A stretch of 59,761 nt of DNA from an uncultured Blautia sp. (GCF_937880195.1 NZ_CALFLA010000046.1:1-59761); one strand, 5' to 3'. Positions 25,209 to 33,628 are shown, counted from the stretch's first letter. A program made the numbers and translations. The notes: a model not told the origin generated them from the sequence alone.

Positions 25209-25280
25209 GTTTTTTTCTCCTGTTTTTATATCCTTCCAACATGTTTTCTGCCCTTAATATACCATTTTTTTTACACCGCT

Positions 25281-25556
25281 TCAATCTGTTTTCTCCGAAT
25301 TGAATCCTTCATTGAATTGAATGGCATTTCTGCCAGAGCAACATTTCATACAATGCATATTGTCTGCCCGTACCCGGGCAGCTTTTTCTATAACTGACAG
25401 CAGATTATCTACGGAATCTGCCTCATATCCAGCAATCCATATCAAAGTCTTTTCTTCAGATTTTGTTAATTCCACACCTGCCAGAACCTCGTTCAGCTTC
25501 CGTATGTTTCTATTCTCTATTACCTTTCTCCTTCCACTTTCCGTTTGTTTTAACAT
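25281..25556 (-). CDS. 91-residue protein, unknown
   Basis: A basic start, then helical segments (LTKSEEKTLIWIAGYEADSV) and a Cys pair region MHCMKCCSG near residue 75, which could bind a metal. The GGGGAG site upstream supports the start. It stands between SSB and the small acidic gene in the same direction. Function unknown. Confidence 0.6.
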   Translation of the reverse strand: MLKQTESGRRKVIENRNIRKLNEVLAGVELTKSEEKTLIWIAGYEADSVDNLLSVIEKAARVRADNMHCMKCCSGRNAIQFNEGFNSEKTD

Positions 25557-25621
25557 TTCCCACTCCCCTTCCTACAAAGAAAATTTCAGTATATAGGTGA
25601 ATTGATGCCTACTCTTTCCTT

Positions 25622-26020
25622 TTAGCTGAAGGGCATTTCTGCCAGGGCATCCTCTGATATCTCCATAAATTTATCTTCTTCATTTTCTGTATTTCTCTCA
25701 GAATTTCCTCCATTCTTTCCATCGGCAAATTCTTGGTTCTGTACAATTACACTGAAAACCCTGATTGTCGTTCCATCCTCGCCTGTGAAACTTTCCCGGT
25801 GAATCCGTCCCTCTACTAGCACACGCATTCCTTTCCTGAAATACTTGTTTGCAAATGCTGCGTTTTTCTGGAATGACACACAGGGGATAAATTCTGGCTG
25901 TCCATGGTATTCCGTCACTGCAAGTGTATAGCGGGAATATGTAATTTCTTTTCCCTCCCGCTCTCGAACTCCAGTCTCCGGGTCTCTTGTCAATCTCCCG
26001 GCAAGTATGACTTTATTCAT
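25622..26020 (-). CDS. ssb: single-stranded DNA-binding protein
   Basis: 132 residues with the OB-fold SSB sequence: MNKVILAGRLTRDPE, RYTLAV, FIPCVSFQKNAAF and GMRVLVEGRIH, then an acidic linker and an EMPFS end similar to the D-D-x-P-F tip that recruits partners. An upstream in-frame ATG exists at 26092, but the start at 26020 has AAGGAG and matches SSB proteins. It follows the Rep gene by one base, so the two are coupled. Plasmid-borne SSB protects transferred single strands and supports element replication. Confidence 0.93.
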   Translation of the reverse strand: MNKVILAGRLTRDPETGVREREGKEITYSRYTLAVTEYHGQPEFIPCVSFQKNAAFANKYFRKGMRVLVEGRIHRESFTGEDGTTIRVFSVIVQNQEFADGKNGGNSERNTENEEDKFMEISEDALAEMPFS

Positions 26021-26021
26021 G

Positions 26022-26828
26022 TTAAACTCTCCTTTTTTTATTGGCAGATGTAATCTGTCCCAAATATTTTCTACCTTCCGGGGAATATGCACTCACGATA
26101 CGCAGACGATATCCAACAATCCTGTTTGCTTTTTTGATGTAGTCTTCCTTTCGAATCGGGAGAATGCAATATCCTGTATTTGAATTGATTTCTTCAATCG
26201 CTCTTTCAATCACCCTGCTCCGCAACATGGAAGTATTATATTTTTCGCCTATGCTGCAGGCCCGGATCACATCATTGCAATAAATATCAACCTCATGGAT
26301 TGTATCAATAGACGACCGTGATCCATCCATCATACCGCACCGGAGCATTTCATAGATCCGAATTGAAAAAGTCGATTTCATGCACATAATGTCCGAATAA
26401 TAATAAGTCGTATACAGGTTCTTAAGCTGGAGAAGATATGGCCTGAGATCATCATGCAGCTGCAGGCAGAATTTCCCACTACTATAACTTGCCTTGGAAA
26501 CATACTGGAATTTCTTCCATGTCTCCTCCTTACAGTGCCAGGAAGCTGTGCCTTTTGAATCACGTATCGTAAGAACACCCTTCATCAGTTCTTCGCAGAT
26601 CTTCTCTGCATCCCGATAGACATTGCTTCGACTTATACCACATGCTTCACTAAACTGTGCAGCACTTAAATGGCAAACGGAAAACTCTGTATCCTCGTAC
26701 AAAACCTGCATGATCAAAAATCGTAAAAGTTTTGTTGCCGCCAATGTCAGCTTTTCCTGGGCCCATATGAGGTTATTGTGCATGACTACCGGATAATCTG
26801 TCCTGATTTTGTCGATTGCTTTTTCCAT
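26022..26828 (-). CDS. Rep_3-type replication initiator
   Basis: 268 residues with the two winged-helix halves of plasmid Rep_3/RepA initiators. The opening is VVMHNNLIWAQEKLTLAATKLLRFLI. It continues with CGISRSNVYRDAEKICEEL (first helix-turn-helix) and a C-terminal half with FSIRIYEML. Such proteins bind iterons to open a theta-type origin. An array of 22-bp iterons, DnaA boxes and an AT tract stands about 690 bases upstream (27515-27836). This makes the element replication-competent by sequence. Family assignment is strong; activity is inferred. Confidence 0.88.
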   Translation of the reverse strand: MEKAIDKIRTDYPVVMHNNLIWAQEKLTLAATKLLRFLIMQVLYEDTEFSVCHLSAAQFSEACGISRSNVYRDAEKICEELMKGVLTIRDSKGTASWHCKEETWKKFQYVSKASYSSGKFCLQLHDDLRPYLLQLKNLYTTYYYSDIMCMKSTFSIRIYEMLRCGMMDGSRSSIDTIHEVDIYCNDVIRACSIGEKYNTSMLRSRVIERAIEEINSNTGYCILPIRKEDYIKKANRIVGYRLRIVSAYSPEGRKYLGQITSANKKRRV

Positions 26829-26876
26829 CCTTTGTTTTCCTTGTTTTCTCTCTTCATGTGCTGTTTATAGCACTTT

Positions 26877-27224
26877 TTACCACTCTTTTCTTCTGAACCC
26901 TACAATTTCAACAGCTACCAAGAGTTCATTCATTTCCTTCCCACTACCTGTCAGTGTTCTCTTTTTTCCGTCAGGATTACTGAGGGTCACTGAATATAAA
27001 TCATTCTCAATGTCACCAGTGAATTGGCAGTTATTCTCATACACTTGCATTTCCTCCCAAAAATCCACTGTTGTCAGGATATCACGGCCTTTACAGTTTC
27101 CATCTACCAGTACATACATATGCCCTGTATAATCTTCAAATTGCAGTGTTGCTTTTACAGTATGTCTTCCCCAACGGGCATTCATTTCATAGTTTGTTAA
27201 GATATTTTCTGTACTCATTGTCAT
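26877..27224 (-). CDS. DUF-type protein between rep and origin
   Basis: 115 residues, mainly beta with Trp/Tyr residues (VKATLQFEDYTGHMYVLVDG), in a compact single domain. The start at 27224 is preferred because GGAGG stands five bases before it. It stands between the Rep gene and the origin, where plasmids often encode copy-number or partition factors. No family can be named with confidence. Confidence 0.62.
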   Translation of the reverse strand: MTMSTENILTNYEMNARWGRHTVKATLQFEDYTGHMYVLVDGNCKGRDILTTVDFWEEMQVYENNCQFTGDIENDLYSVTLSNPDGKKRTLTGSGKEMNELLVAVEIVGFRRKEW

Positions 27225-27326
27225 CCTTTCCTCCATGCAGCATTTCTCCTGCACAGCATATCATTTTTACTCAGGGTTTTCCCTGAAATTTTGTTTACTA
27301 CCCTCCTAAACAGCTAAACACTGGCT

Positions 27327-27404
27327 ATCACAGGCTGTATTCAGTATCAATGGCAAGGGCTGCGCCAGCATTCCTACTCCATTGACACTGAATTTACCTG
27401 TGAT
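27327..27404. repeat. long imperfect hairpin beside the origin
   Basis: Arms 27327-27353 and 27379-27404 pair over 23 positions: eight bases ATCACAGG, an internal loop, then 15 bases ATTCAGT-x-TCAATGG with one G-U pair on the RNA. The loop is 25 nt. There is no T run, so it is not an ordinary terminator. It lies between the iterons and the Rep operon and could be a single-strand origin or a control RNA. Confidence 0.62.
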
Positions 27405-27514
27405 TTCTGGTAATCAAGCAGAATATTCGCATATCCTGCTGTGCCATCTTTGATTCTTCATGCTTCGCAGCATACACCTTAGCCCTTTCGGCCTTATTCT
27501 TCTTTCGTTATCCT

Positions 27515-27751
27515 AAAAATAACATTTTGATATATCAATCCCTTCTTTTGTGGATAAGTATGTGGATAAAATGTGGACAACTCATCCTTGCTCAGTTATC
27601 CACTATCAATTTGTTATTTTTCACCCCGTTGAAAGCTATATTTATAGTCTCTTTTTCACTAATCGTGTATCAAAATGTTATTTTTGGACTATCAAAATGT
27701 TATTTTTCGTGTATCAAAATGTTACTTTTCTGATGTATCATAAATGTCGAA
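27515..27751. other. iteron array of a theta-type origin (oriV)
   Basis: Three perfectly phased 22-bp direct repeats lie at 27664-27685, 27686-27707 and 27708-27729, sharing TATCAAAATGTTA and a T-rich end. A degenerate fourth unit follows (27730-27751), and one inverted copy lies at 27515-27536. The 22-bp spacing is typical of Rep_3 plasmid iterons. Paired with the initiator gene at 26022 it forms a recognisable replicon. Confidence 0.85.
27549..27604. promoter_or_regulatory. cluster of DnaA boxes in oriV
   Basis: TGTGGATAA at 27549-27557 and 27561-27569, TGTGGACAA at 27572-27580, and TTATCCACT at 27596-27604 lie within 56 bases. The consensus is TTATCCACA or its complement. Host DnaA is expected to help the element initiator here. 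Confidence 0.82.
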
Positions 27752-27794
27752 AACCATTGATTTTACAGTAGTTATGAGTTTTCCCTTACGCGCA

Positions 27795-27836
27795 TATAAA
27801 GTATATAATTATATAATTATATTATTATATATATAT
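27795..27836. other. AT-rich unwinding tract of oriV
   Basis: Almost pure A/T sequence (ATATAATTATATAATTATAT and its continuation) placed between the iterons and the next gene, at the end where replication origins normally open. It completes the iteron, DnaA box and AT-tract arrangement of 27515-27836. Confidence 0.72.
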
Positions 27837-28367
27837 TTATAAGGCTCTCTGATAAAGTTCCTCGTAATGGGATCTTATCTGTGAAAACGCTTTTTTCCTC
27901 AGTCTTGAAACTGTGCTTTCGCTATACTGATGTGATCTGGCAAACTTTTTCCAGCTCACCTTTTTTATCAACAGACTGTCCAGAACTTCTCTTAATTCTT
28001 CCGGTAACTGTCTTTGGCATCTCCAGATCAAATTAACATGTTCTTCATAAGCTTCCAGGCGACCCACTTCGTCATATAGCTCCATGATTTGTCTGTGTTT
28101 CTCATTCTTTTTTTGCTCAATCAATCTGTATATTCCGTCAATCTGTGCACCTTGGGAATTTACAGAACTGTAACTCACTGACCGCAAAGCCAGACGTTGC
28201 AATATTTCATCGTTAGTCTCAATGTCTGCATATATATCATCATACAAACTTAAAAATTGACTTCGGATGAGTTCTCTGTTGGAAATCACGTATTGGATAT
28301 GCTCATCATCCCCTGCACTGGAATAATCTTTGTACAGGAGCTTGCGTCTTATTTCTTTTGTTTCCAT
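27837..28367 (-). CDS. sigma-region-4-like regulator
   Basis: 176 residues. The first 130 are helical. The last 45 form a helix-turn-helix (KVSWKKFARSHQYSESTVSR) like region 4 of sigma factors or ArpU-type phage regulators. No region 2 is present, so it is not a full sigma factor. An in-frame GTG nine bases upstream is also possible. It is encoded just upstream of the origin, with its stop at the AT tract, and may control the transfer or replication promoters. Confidence 0.7.
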   Translation of the reverse strand: METKEIRRKLLYKDYSSAGDDEHIQYVISNRELIRSQFLSLYDDIYADIETNDEILQRLALRSVSYSSVNSQGAQIDGIYRLIEQKKNEKHRQIMELYDEVGRLEAYEEHVNLIWRCQRQLPEELREVLDSLLIKKVSWKKFARSHQYSESTVSRLRKKAFSQIRSHYEELYQRAL

Positions 28368-28385
28368 TGCGTCCACCGCCCATGC

Positions 28386-28643
28386 TTATCTCCCCGGAAT
28401 ATTCACTGGATTATTTCTGCCCAGATACTCCTCCAACAGTTCCCGGATATCCTGGCATGTTGCTGGCCGTTCTGCACTTTCCTGAATATGCCGTCCAAGT
28501 ACAGCATCACAAAAAAAATCTGCGTACCGAGGATACTTTCGTTTATCCCGTTTTTGTAGCATTTCATAGACTTGCATATCACTTTCACTATTTTTGTCAA
28601 ATCTTAAAATAATTTGATAAGTTCGGTCTGATCTTTTTTCCAC
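28386..28643 (-). CDS. ParR-like small DNA-binding protein candidate
   Basis: 85 residues. The opening EKRSDRTYQIILRFDKNSES resembles a ribbon-helix-helix strand plus helix, followed by KYPRYADFFCDAVL as in the centromere-binding ParR-type proteins of plasmids. A ParM-like ATPase is not visible nearby, so the label is tentative. The GTG start with GGGAGG seven bases upstream is preferred to an ATG at 28685. Confidence 0.55.
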   Translation of the reverse strand: MEKRSDRTYQIILRFDKNSESDMQVYEMLQKRDKRKYPRYADFFCDAVLGRHIQESAERPATCQDIRELLEEYLGRNNPVNIPGR

Positions 28644-28736
28644 TCTTCTCCCTCCCTTAATTGGACAATCGTATGATTTTTCCATTTTCTTCTTTCTATA
28701 CTAATTAAGTGAATTTCATGCTACCTTTCTTTTTGA

Positions 28737-29207
28737 TCAAAAAAAATCCCCTGCTGTTTTCTTAAGTATCTTTTCCTGTACCTCTCGTGCATTATAGTTC
28801 TCTTGTGTTCCTCCACAGCGATGGATTTCGTTGTAAACAGTAGTTCGGTCCACTCCTATTTTTTCTGCAATATCTACAATCCTTTCCCCTCGATTAAGCA
28901 TCCTTTCTATTATTTCTCTATCGCTGTAGGTTAATCTTTTATGCGGCTTTCTTGATAGCTCTGCAGGAGAATACTGCCTACAGATACGTTTCATGATGAT
29001 TTTGTCCTTTTTTATCTGTGTATCAAATGCCTTCCAGATATAGTCATTATCAACTGTTTTCATAATTTGGTAGGATTTTAAAATCTCATCATAAATAAGA
29101 ACAAATGCTTTTCGTTCTCCATCTTCTTCCGCCCAGCGATGCCGGAAAACGCCATAATTATCTTCTAATTCGTGAATCTGCTTATCCGCTTTTTCCATCG
29201 TATTCAT
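28737..29207 (-). CDS. HTH_38-type regulator
   Basis: 156 residues. Residues 1-80 are helical and charged. Residues about 88-135 are an IS30-like HTH_38 helix-turn-helix (RLTYSDREIIERMLNRG, then IAEKIGVDRTTVYNEIHR). No transposase catalytic domain follows, so it is a regulator and not a transposase. AGGAGG stands five bases before the ATG. It is the first gene of the maintenance block and has its own promoter and leader hairpin. Confidence 0.75.
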   Translation of the reverse strand: MNTMEKADKQIHELEDNYGVFRHRWAEEDGERKAFVLIYDEILKSYQIMKTVDNDYIWKAFDTQIKKDKIIMKRICRQYSPAELSRKPHKRLTYSDREIIERMLNRGERIVDIAEKIGVDRTTVYNEIHRCGGTQENYNAREVQEKILKKTAGDFF

Positions 29208-29228
29208 TCTTACCTCCTATAAAAATAA

Positions 29229-29282
29229 GCGTACAAGAGCTTACGAAAACTCTTGCACGCCTTTCTCTTTCGTAGTATTATA
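29229..29282 (-). promoter_or_regulatory. promoter -10 and leader hairpin of the HTH_38 gene
   Basis: A TATAAT -10 lies at 29277-29282 on the minus strand (the -35 is weak). The leader then forms GCGTACAAGAG/CTCTTGCACGC (29229-29239 and 29250-29260) followed by TTATTTTT before the ribosome site. The hairpin stands between promoter and gene, so it can act as an attenuator. Confidence 0.55.
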
Positions 29283-29313
29283 AAATCAAGTTTGAAAGTT
29301 CTATAACAAAAAA

Positions 29314-29352
29314 GAAATTCGGCAAGAGAATTAATTTCCCTTGTCGAATTTC
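29314..29352 (-). terminator. terminator of the nad operon and element edge
   Basis: A strong hairpin beginning GAAATTCG and ending CGAATTTC, followed on the minus strand by six T. It ends transcription from the chromosomal membrane-protein gene. The conjugative element begins between here and about 29,207. Confidence 0.8.
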
Positions 29353-29398
29353 ATTTTACAACTTACCTTCTTTGGGAAAGTTTTTTATTCACCGTTTT

Positions 29399-29923
29399 TT
29401 ATTCTTCCCCTTTATACCAGGTTCGGAACTCTTTTTCTATAGATCCACTGGAAAATTTAATTTTTTGGATCTTTCCCTGAATATCTTCAAAAGAAAGCAC
29501 ATAGACCTTTCCCCTGGAATGGCCGTCTCCATCTGTTGCATCTTCCTTCACTGTGCGCAGGATTTTCTTGATATAGCTGCGATGGTAAAGAAGAAATCCG
29601 CCTCCATCAAGAGAAACATACCACTCTCGCTTCATTTCCTCTCCGTCGTACTCTCTCCTGTCTTTCCATCGGATTTCTGTTGCCGCCTGCTGCTTCAGCG
29701 TCCGAATCATACAGGCTGTGGGATAGGCATAAAGGATCACAATCCCCAAAACAGCCATAAATGCCATTAACTTCAGCCCTTCCTTTGTTTCATAACGACA
29801 GAAAAGCCCTATGACAAACACAGCAACCACTGCAATCGCCCAGATGATCGCTCCGATCAGCCCTGATTTCCAGTAAAGCTTCCAAAGAGAATATTCATAA
29901 TAAGAAGTATTTCGATCATTCAT
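29399..29923 (-). CDS. membrane protein downstream of nadA, unknown
   Basis: 174 residues with two membrane helices near the N-terminus (about 20-42 and 52-70) and a soluble C-terminal domain of about 100 residues. The domain layout recalls YcxB-like proteins, but that is only a resemblance. It follows nadA by 27 bases and is probably the last gene of the nad operon, ending at the terminator. No function is assigned. Confidence 0.68.
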   Translation of the reverse strand: MNDRNTSYYEYSLWKLYWKSGLIGAIIWAIAVVAVFVIGLFCRYETKEGLKLMAFMAVLGIVILYAYPTACMIRTLKQQAATEIRWKDRREYDGEEMKREWYVSLDGGGFLLYHRSYIKKILRTVKEDATDGDGHSRGKVYVLSFEDIQGKIQKIKFSSGSIEKEFRTWYKGEE

Positions 29924-29950
29924 CTTTCGGCCTGCGCCTCTTGCTTTTCT

Positions 29951-30865
29951 TTATCCCAGCTCTACCATCCGGGTAATGCAGCGTCTGGCGCCTTCCATAA
30001 CCTCTTCAGGAAGAATAATTTCTTCTCCGCCGTCCCCTTTCAGACAATGGTAAATATCCATCAAAGTTGTTACACGCATGTCCCGGCAGCTAAGTGAAAC
30101 AGAAAGGGGATAAAAGCGTTTCTCCGGGTAAGCAAACTGCAGATGTTCCACAATGCTGTTTTCTGTTCCAATGATAAATTCCTTCGCTTCTGATTTTTCC
30201 ACATAGGACATGATCCCTGTGGTAGAGCCTACATAGTCTGCCTGTTCTGTCACCTCAGGTCTGCATTCTGGATGAACCAGAAACAGAGCGTCAGGATGAG
30301 CTTCCTTTGCTTTTTTTGTCTCCTCTAAGGTAACTGCCGCATGATGAGGACAGCCACCGTTATAGAATACAAATTCTTTTTCCGGAAGCTTGTCTGCCAC
30401 AAAACGTCCCAGATTGGGATCAGGAATAAAAAGGATTTTATCATTATCCAGTTTTTTACAGATCTCCACTGCTGAAGCGGAGGTTACGCAGACGTCGCAC
30501 TCCGTCTTCAGTTCAGAAGAAGTGTTGATATACGCCACAGTCGCATAGCCTGGATACTGTGCTTTCAGGCTTCTAAGCCCTTCCAAAGTAAGCTGTTCCG
30601 CCATAGGACAGCCTGCGCCGGAATTGGCAAGCCATACTTTTTTGTCCGGGCTTAAGATTTTACAGGTTTCTGCCATAAACCTCACGCCGCACATGATCAT
30701 GCCGCTACAGTCGCTTTTGGAAGCCTGTACGCTTAGTCCATAGGAATCTCCTGTGTAGTCTGCCACTTCCAGAATCTCATGTCCCTGATAAGCGTGTGCC
30801 AGAATACAGATATTCTTTTCTTTTTTCAGACGGAGGATTTCCTCCTGTATCTCTGCGATCTTCAT
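29951..30865 (-). CDS. nadA: quinolinate synthase A
   Basis: 304 residues, the normal length. It condenses iminoaspartate from NadB with dihydroxyacetone phosphate to give quinolinate. The [4Fe-4S] cysteines are seen in MCGVRFMAETCK, LVHPECRPEV and SVSLSCRDMRV. The HAYQ motif and the HPEC block are intact. The start overlaps niaR by four bases, so the two are coupled. Part of the nadB-nadC-niaR-nadA operon. Confidence 0.96.
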   Translation of the reverse strand: MKIAEIQEEILRLKKEKNICILAHAYQGHEILEVADYTGDSYGLSVQASKSDCSGMIMCGVRFMAETCKILSPDKKVWLANSGAGCPMAEQLTLEGLRSLKAQYPGYATVAYINTSSELKTECDVCVTSASAVEICKKLDNDKILFIPDPNLGRFVADKLPEKEFVFYNGGCPHHAAVTLEETKKAKEAHPDALFLVHPECRPEVTEQADYVGSTTGIMSYVEKSEAKEFIIGTENSIVEHLQFAYPEKRFYPLSVSLSCRDMRVTTLMDIYHCLKGDGGEEIILPEEVMEGARRCITRMVELG

Positions 30866-31410
30866 AATTGTTTCTCCTCTTTTTCTTTCTTTTCCCAGGG
30901 CTGTAAAGGAGCCAGGAATCCTGCTTTTTCAAGCTGCTGTCCAATAAGATCCAACCTCTCCTGGCTGGAAGCCTCCACCAGATGGTAATGATATCCTGAA
31001 GTGGCGCTGCTCAAAACAGTAGAATGACTGCTGCTTAAAGCCTCTACAAACTCCGCCACATCCTGTCTGGAACGGATATCCATTTCTGCTGTCACCCGTC
31101 CGTATACCCGGTGGCTGATACTGATATTTTTCACATGGCCGCCGCAGTCCACGATCAGGTTCAGCTCTTCTGCCGCCTGCTCCTGTCTGTGGCGCACCTT
31201 AAATTCTCTTGTACAGCTTGTCTCCTGCTGTATTGCATAGCCCTTTGTGGTAGAAAGTATGCCCGGGGTTGACGCCCGGATCACCGCCATGTCCTGGACG
31301 ATCACCTGACGGCTCACTCCAAACCTGGCGGCAAGCTCCCTGGCAGCAACCGGAAGATCTGCTCCATGGAGAATCTTAAGAATCTCCTTCCTCCTCTCAG
31401 AGGTATTCAT
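30862..31410 (-). CDS. niaR: NiaR-type NAD biosynthesis repressor
   Basis: 182 residues. The N-terminal winged helix (RREILKIL replaced here by RRKEILKIL, then ELAARFGVSRQVIVQD) is followed by a 3H domain with three conserved His (ISHRVYGRV, SSSHSTVL, GYHYHLVEA). NiaR represses NAD genes when niacin is present. The likely operator is at 33609-33628, on the nadB promoter. It lies in the operon it would control, between nadC and nadA. Confidence 0.93.
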   Translation of the reverse strand: MNTSERRKEILKILHGADLPVAARELAARFGVSRQVIVQDMAVIRASTPGILSTTKGYAIQQETSCTREFKVRHRQEQAAEELNLIVDCGGHVKNISISHRVYGRVTAEMDIRSRQDVAEFVEALSSSHSTVLSSATSGYHYHLVEASSQERLDLIGQQLEKAGFLAPLQPWEKKEKEEKQL

Positions 31411-31423
31411 ACTATGCCTCCTC

Positions 31424-32275
31424 TCAGATCCTGTGAAGGTTTTTCATGGAAATATCAAGGATCGGCGCGGAATGAGTAAGGGCTCCGCTGGAAACATAAT
31501 CTACGCCCACCTCACGGATCTTTTCGATATTTTCTTTTGTTACGTTTCCTGAGCATTCTGTCTCTGCCCGTCCATTAACCAGTTTTACGGCTTCCTTCAT
31601 CTGCTCCGGCGTCATATTATCCAGCATGATAATATCCGCGCCTGCCTCTACGGCTTCCTTTACCTGCTCCAGGGTTTCCACTTCAATTTCAATCTTACGT
31701 ACAAAAGGCGCATATGCCTTTGCCATAGCAACAGCCTTTGATACGCTTCCTGCAGCTCCAATATGATTGTCCTTTAAAAGAACGCCGTCAGAAAGGTTAT
31801 AGCGGTGGTTGCAGCCTCCGCCTACCCGTACGGCATATTTTTCAAAAACACGGCAGTTGGGCGTTGTCTTTCTTGTATCAAGGAGAGTGATCCCGCTTCC
31901 TTCAAGAAGACCTGCCACCTCTCTTGTATAGGTAGCGATCCCACTCATTCTCTGCAAATAGTTAAGGGCAACCCTCTCCCCGGAAAGAAGAACCCGGATA
32001 TCTCCTGTTACCTTTGCAAGAAGCTGGCCTTTTTTTACCTGGTCGCCGTCTTTGCAGAAAAACTCTACCTCTGTCTTATTGTCAAGAAGTGTAAAAACTC
32101 TTGCATAAACAGGAAGACCCGCCATCACTCCGTCTTCCTTTGCAATAAGATCCACGCTTCCCTTCTGCTCCTCTGGCATTACCGCATTAGTGGAAACGTC
32201 CTCGCTTGTAATATCCTCTCTCAGAGCCATCATGATCAGCTCATCTGCCTGCATTTTTAATGTAATTTCATTCAT
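31424..32275 (-). CDS. nadC: nicotinate-nucleotide pyrophosphorylase
   Basis: 283 residues, the usual size. It converts quinolinate and PRPP to nicotinate mononucleotide. The active-site region DTRKTTPNCRVFEKYAV and GGGCNHRYNLSDGVLLKDNH is complete. The AP-x-L-DISMK-type end is present. The start overlaps nadB by eight bases. Good family match with no missing residues noted. Confidence 0.96.
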   Translation of the reverse strand: MNEITLKMQADELIMMALREDITSEDVSTNAVMPEEQKGSVDLIAKEDGVMAGLPVYARVFTLLDNKTEVEFFCKDGDQVKKGQLLAKVTGDIRVLLSGERVALNYLQRMSGIATYTREVAGLLEGSGITLLDTRKTTPNCRVFEKYAVRVGGGCNHRYNLSDGVLLKDNHIGAAGSVSKAVAMAKAYAPFVRKIEIEVETLEQVKEAVEAGADIIMLDNMTPEQMKEAVKLVNGRAETECSGNVTKENIEKIREVGVDYVSSGALTHSAPILDISMKNLHRI

Positions 32276-33557
32276 GACTTTTTTTCATCCTTTCAATCTC
32301 GTTTAATACGTTCTTCCTGTATCCTGCCATCAGGGATTCTCTGTCTTCATATTGTTTCCGATCAACAGCTCCTGCACGGCATGGTCCTGGTTTCTTTCCA
32401 AATAATATATCGTCCGCCGCCCTTCTTGCAAATACCAGAGATTCCAAAAGGGAATTGCTGGCAAGACGGTTTTTTCCGTGTACGCCGTTGCAGCTTGTTT
32501 CTCCGCAGGCATACAATCCTTCCATGGAGGTTCTACTTCCCAGATCCACCTTGATCCCGCCCATAAAATAATGCTGGGCCGGCACTACAGGGATCGGTTC
32601 TTTTCGGACGTCATATCCTTCCTCCAGGCAGCGCTTAAAAATATTGGGAAAGTGCTTCAAAATCGCATTTTCTCCCAAAGGCCGCATGTCTTCCCATACA
32701 TATTCCGTATCCTGCTTTTCCATCTGGGCAAAAATAGCCTGGCTCAAAAGATCTCTGGGCTGCAGTTCATTGGTAAAACGCTGTCCGTTTTTGTCATAAA
32801 GACGGGCGCCTTCTCCTCGAACTGATTCAGAGATCAAAAACCTTCTGCCCTTCTTTTTAGAATAAAGGGTAGTGGGATGGATCTGTATGTAGTCCAGATG
32901 TTCCAGCAGGATCTGATGTTTCATGGCAATCCCAAGAGCGTCTCCGGTAATATGAGGAAAGTTTGTAGAATTTTTATAAAGTCCCCCAAGGCCGCCGCAG
33001 GCAAGAACTACATACGGCGCGCGCACCTCATAAATTTCATCCTTTTCATCCATAACAACTACGCCGCCGCAGATATTATCCTCTGAGATCAGATCCACCA
33101 TTGTCATATATTCGCAGATTTCAATATTTTCTCTGTTCTGCGCCTGGCAAAGAAGCTTAGAGGTAATCTCTTTGCCTGTAATATCCTCATGAAAAAGAAT
33201 CCTTGGCTGGGAATGAGCGCCCTCTCTGGTAAATTCCAGCTCTCCTGACTCATTTCTTGCAAAATCCACATTTCTTGCAAGAAGATCTCGGATAATGCTG
33301 TTGGAGCTACGGATCATCAGGCTCACCGCATCCCTGTCGTTTTCATAATGCCCGGCCCGCATGGTATCTTCAAAATAATTCCCATAATCCCCTTCGCCTC
33401 TGAGCATACAGATTCCACCCTGGGCAAGAAAAGAATCCGATTGATCCGCGCCTTTTTTTGTGATCATCAGTATATTTTTCCGATCCGGAAGATTCAGGGC
33501 ACAATACAGCCCTGCCGCTCCCGTACCTACAACAATCACATCATAATGTTCTTTCAT
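32268..33557 (-). CDS. nadB: L-aspartate oxidase
   Basis: About 429 residues, a little shorter than many NadB enzymes. It oxidises aspartate to iminoaspartate. The FAD fold VIVVGTGAAGLYCAL is at the N-terminus. The active segment SFLAQGGI and the C-terminal GETSCNGVHGKNRLASNSLL are complete. The start at 33557 is chosen because CGAGGAAAACAT precedes it; an ATG eight codons upstream lacks a site. First gene of the operon under the NiaR-type operator. Confidence 0.95.
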   Translation of the reverse strand: MKEHYDVIVVGTGAAGLYCALNLPDRKNILMITKKGADQSDSFLAQGGICMLRGEGDYGNYFEDTMRAGHYENDRDAVSLMIRSSNSIIRDLLARNVDFARNESGELEFTREGAHSQPRILFHEDITGKEITSKLLCQAQNRENIEICEYMTMVDLISEDNICGGVVVMDEKDEIYEVRAPYVVLACGGLGGLYKNSTNFPHITGDALGIAMKHQILLEHLDYIQIHPTTLYSKKKGRRFLISESVRGEGARLYDKNGQRFTNELQPRDLLSQAIFAQMEKQDTEYVWEDMRPLGENAILKHFPNIFKRCLEEGYDVRKEPIPVVPAQHYFMGGIKVDLGSRTSMEGLYACGETSCNGVHGKNRLASNSLLESLVFARRAADDILFGKKPGPCRAGAVDRKQYEDRESLMAGYRKNVLNEIERMKKSHE

Positions 33558-33590
33558 ATGTTTTCCTCGTATTCTTAACATTTTTTTGCA

Positions 33591-33628
33591 AGTATACCAC
33601 CTGGCTTAACAGGTGTCAAGACACCTGT
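33591..33628 (-). promoter_or_regulatory. nad operon promoter with NiaR-type operator
   Basis: -35 TTGACA (33614-33619), 17-base spacer, -10 TATACT (33591-33596) on the minus strand. The perfect palindrome ACAGGTGTC-AA-GACACCTGT (33609-33628) covers the -35, so a bound repressor would block polymerase. The form fits known NiaR operators. Confidence 0.88.

Noticed and set aside
28737..29207. IS30-type transposase
   Set aside because: Only the HTH_38 part is present; there is no DDE domain and no terminal repeats.
1..29300. Integrase or excisionase of the element
   Set aside because: No tyrosine or serine recombinase signature was seen in any gene of this part; it must lie outside the window.
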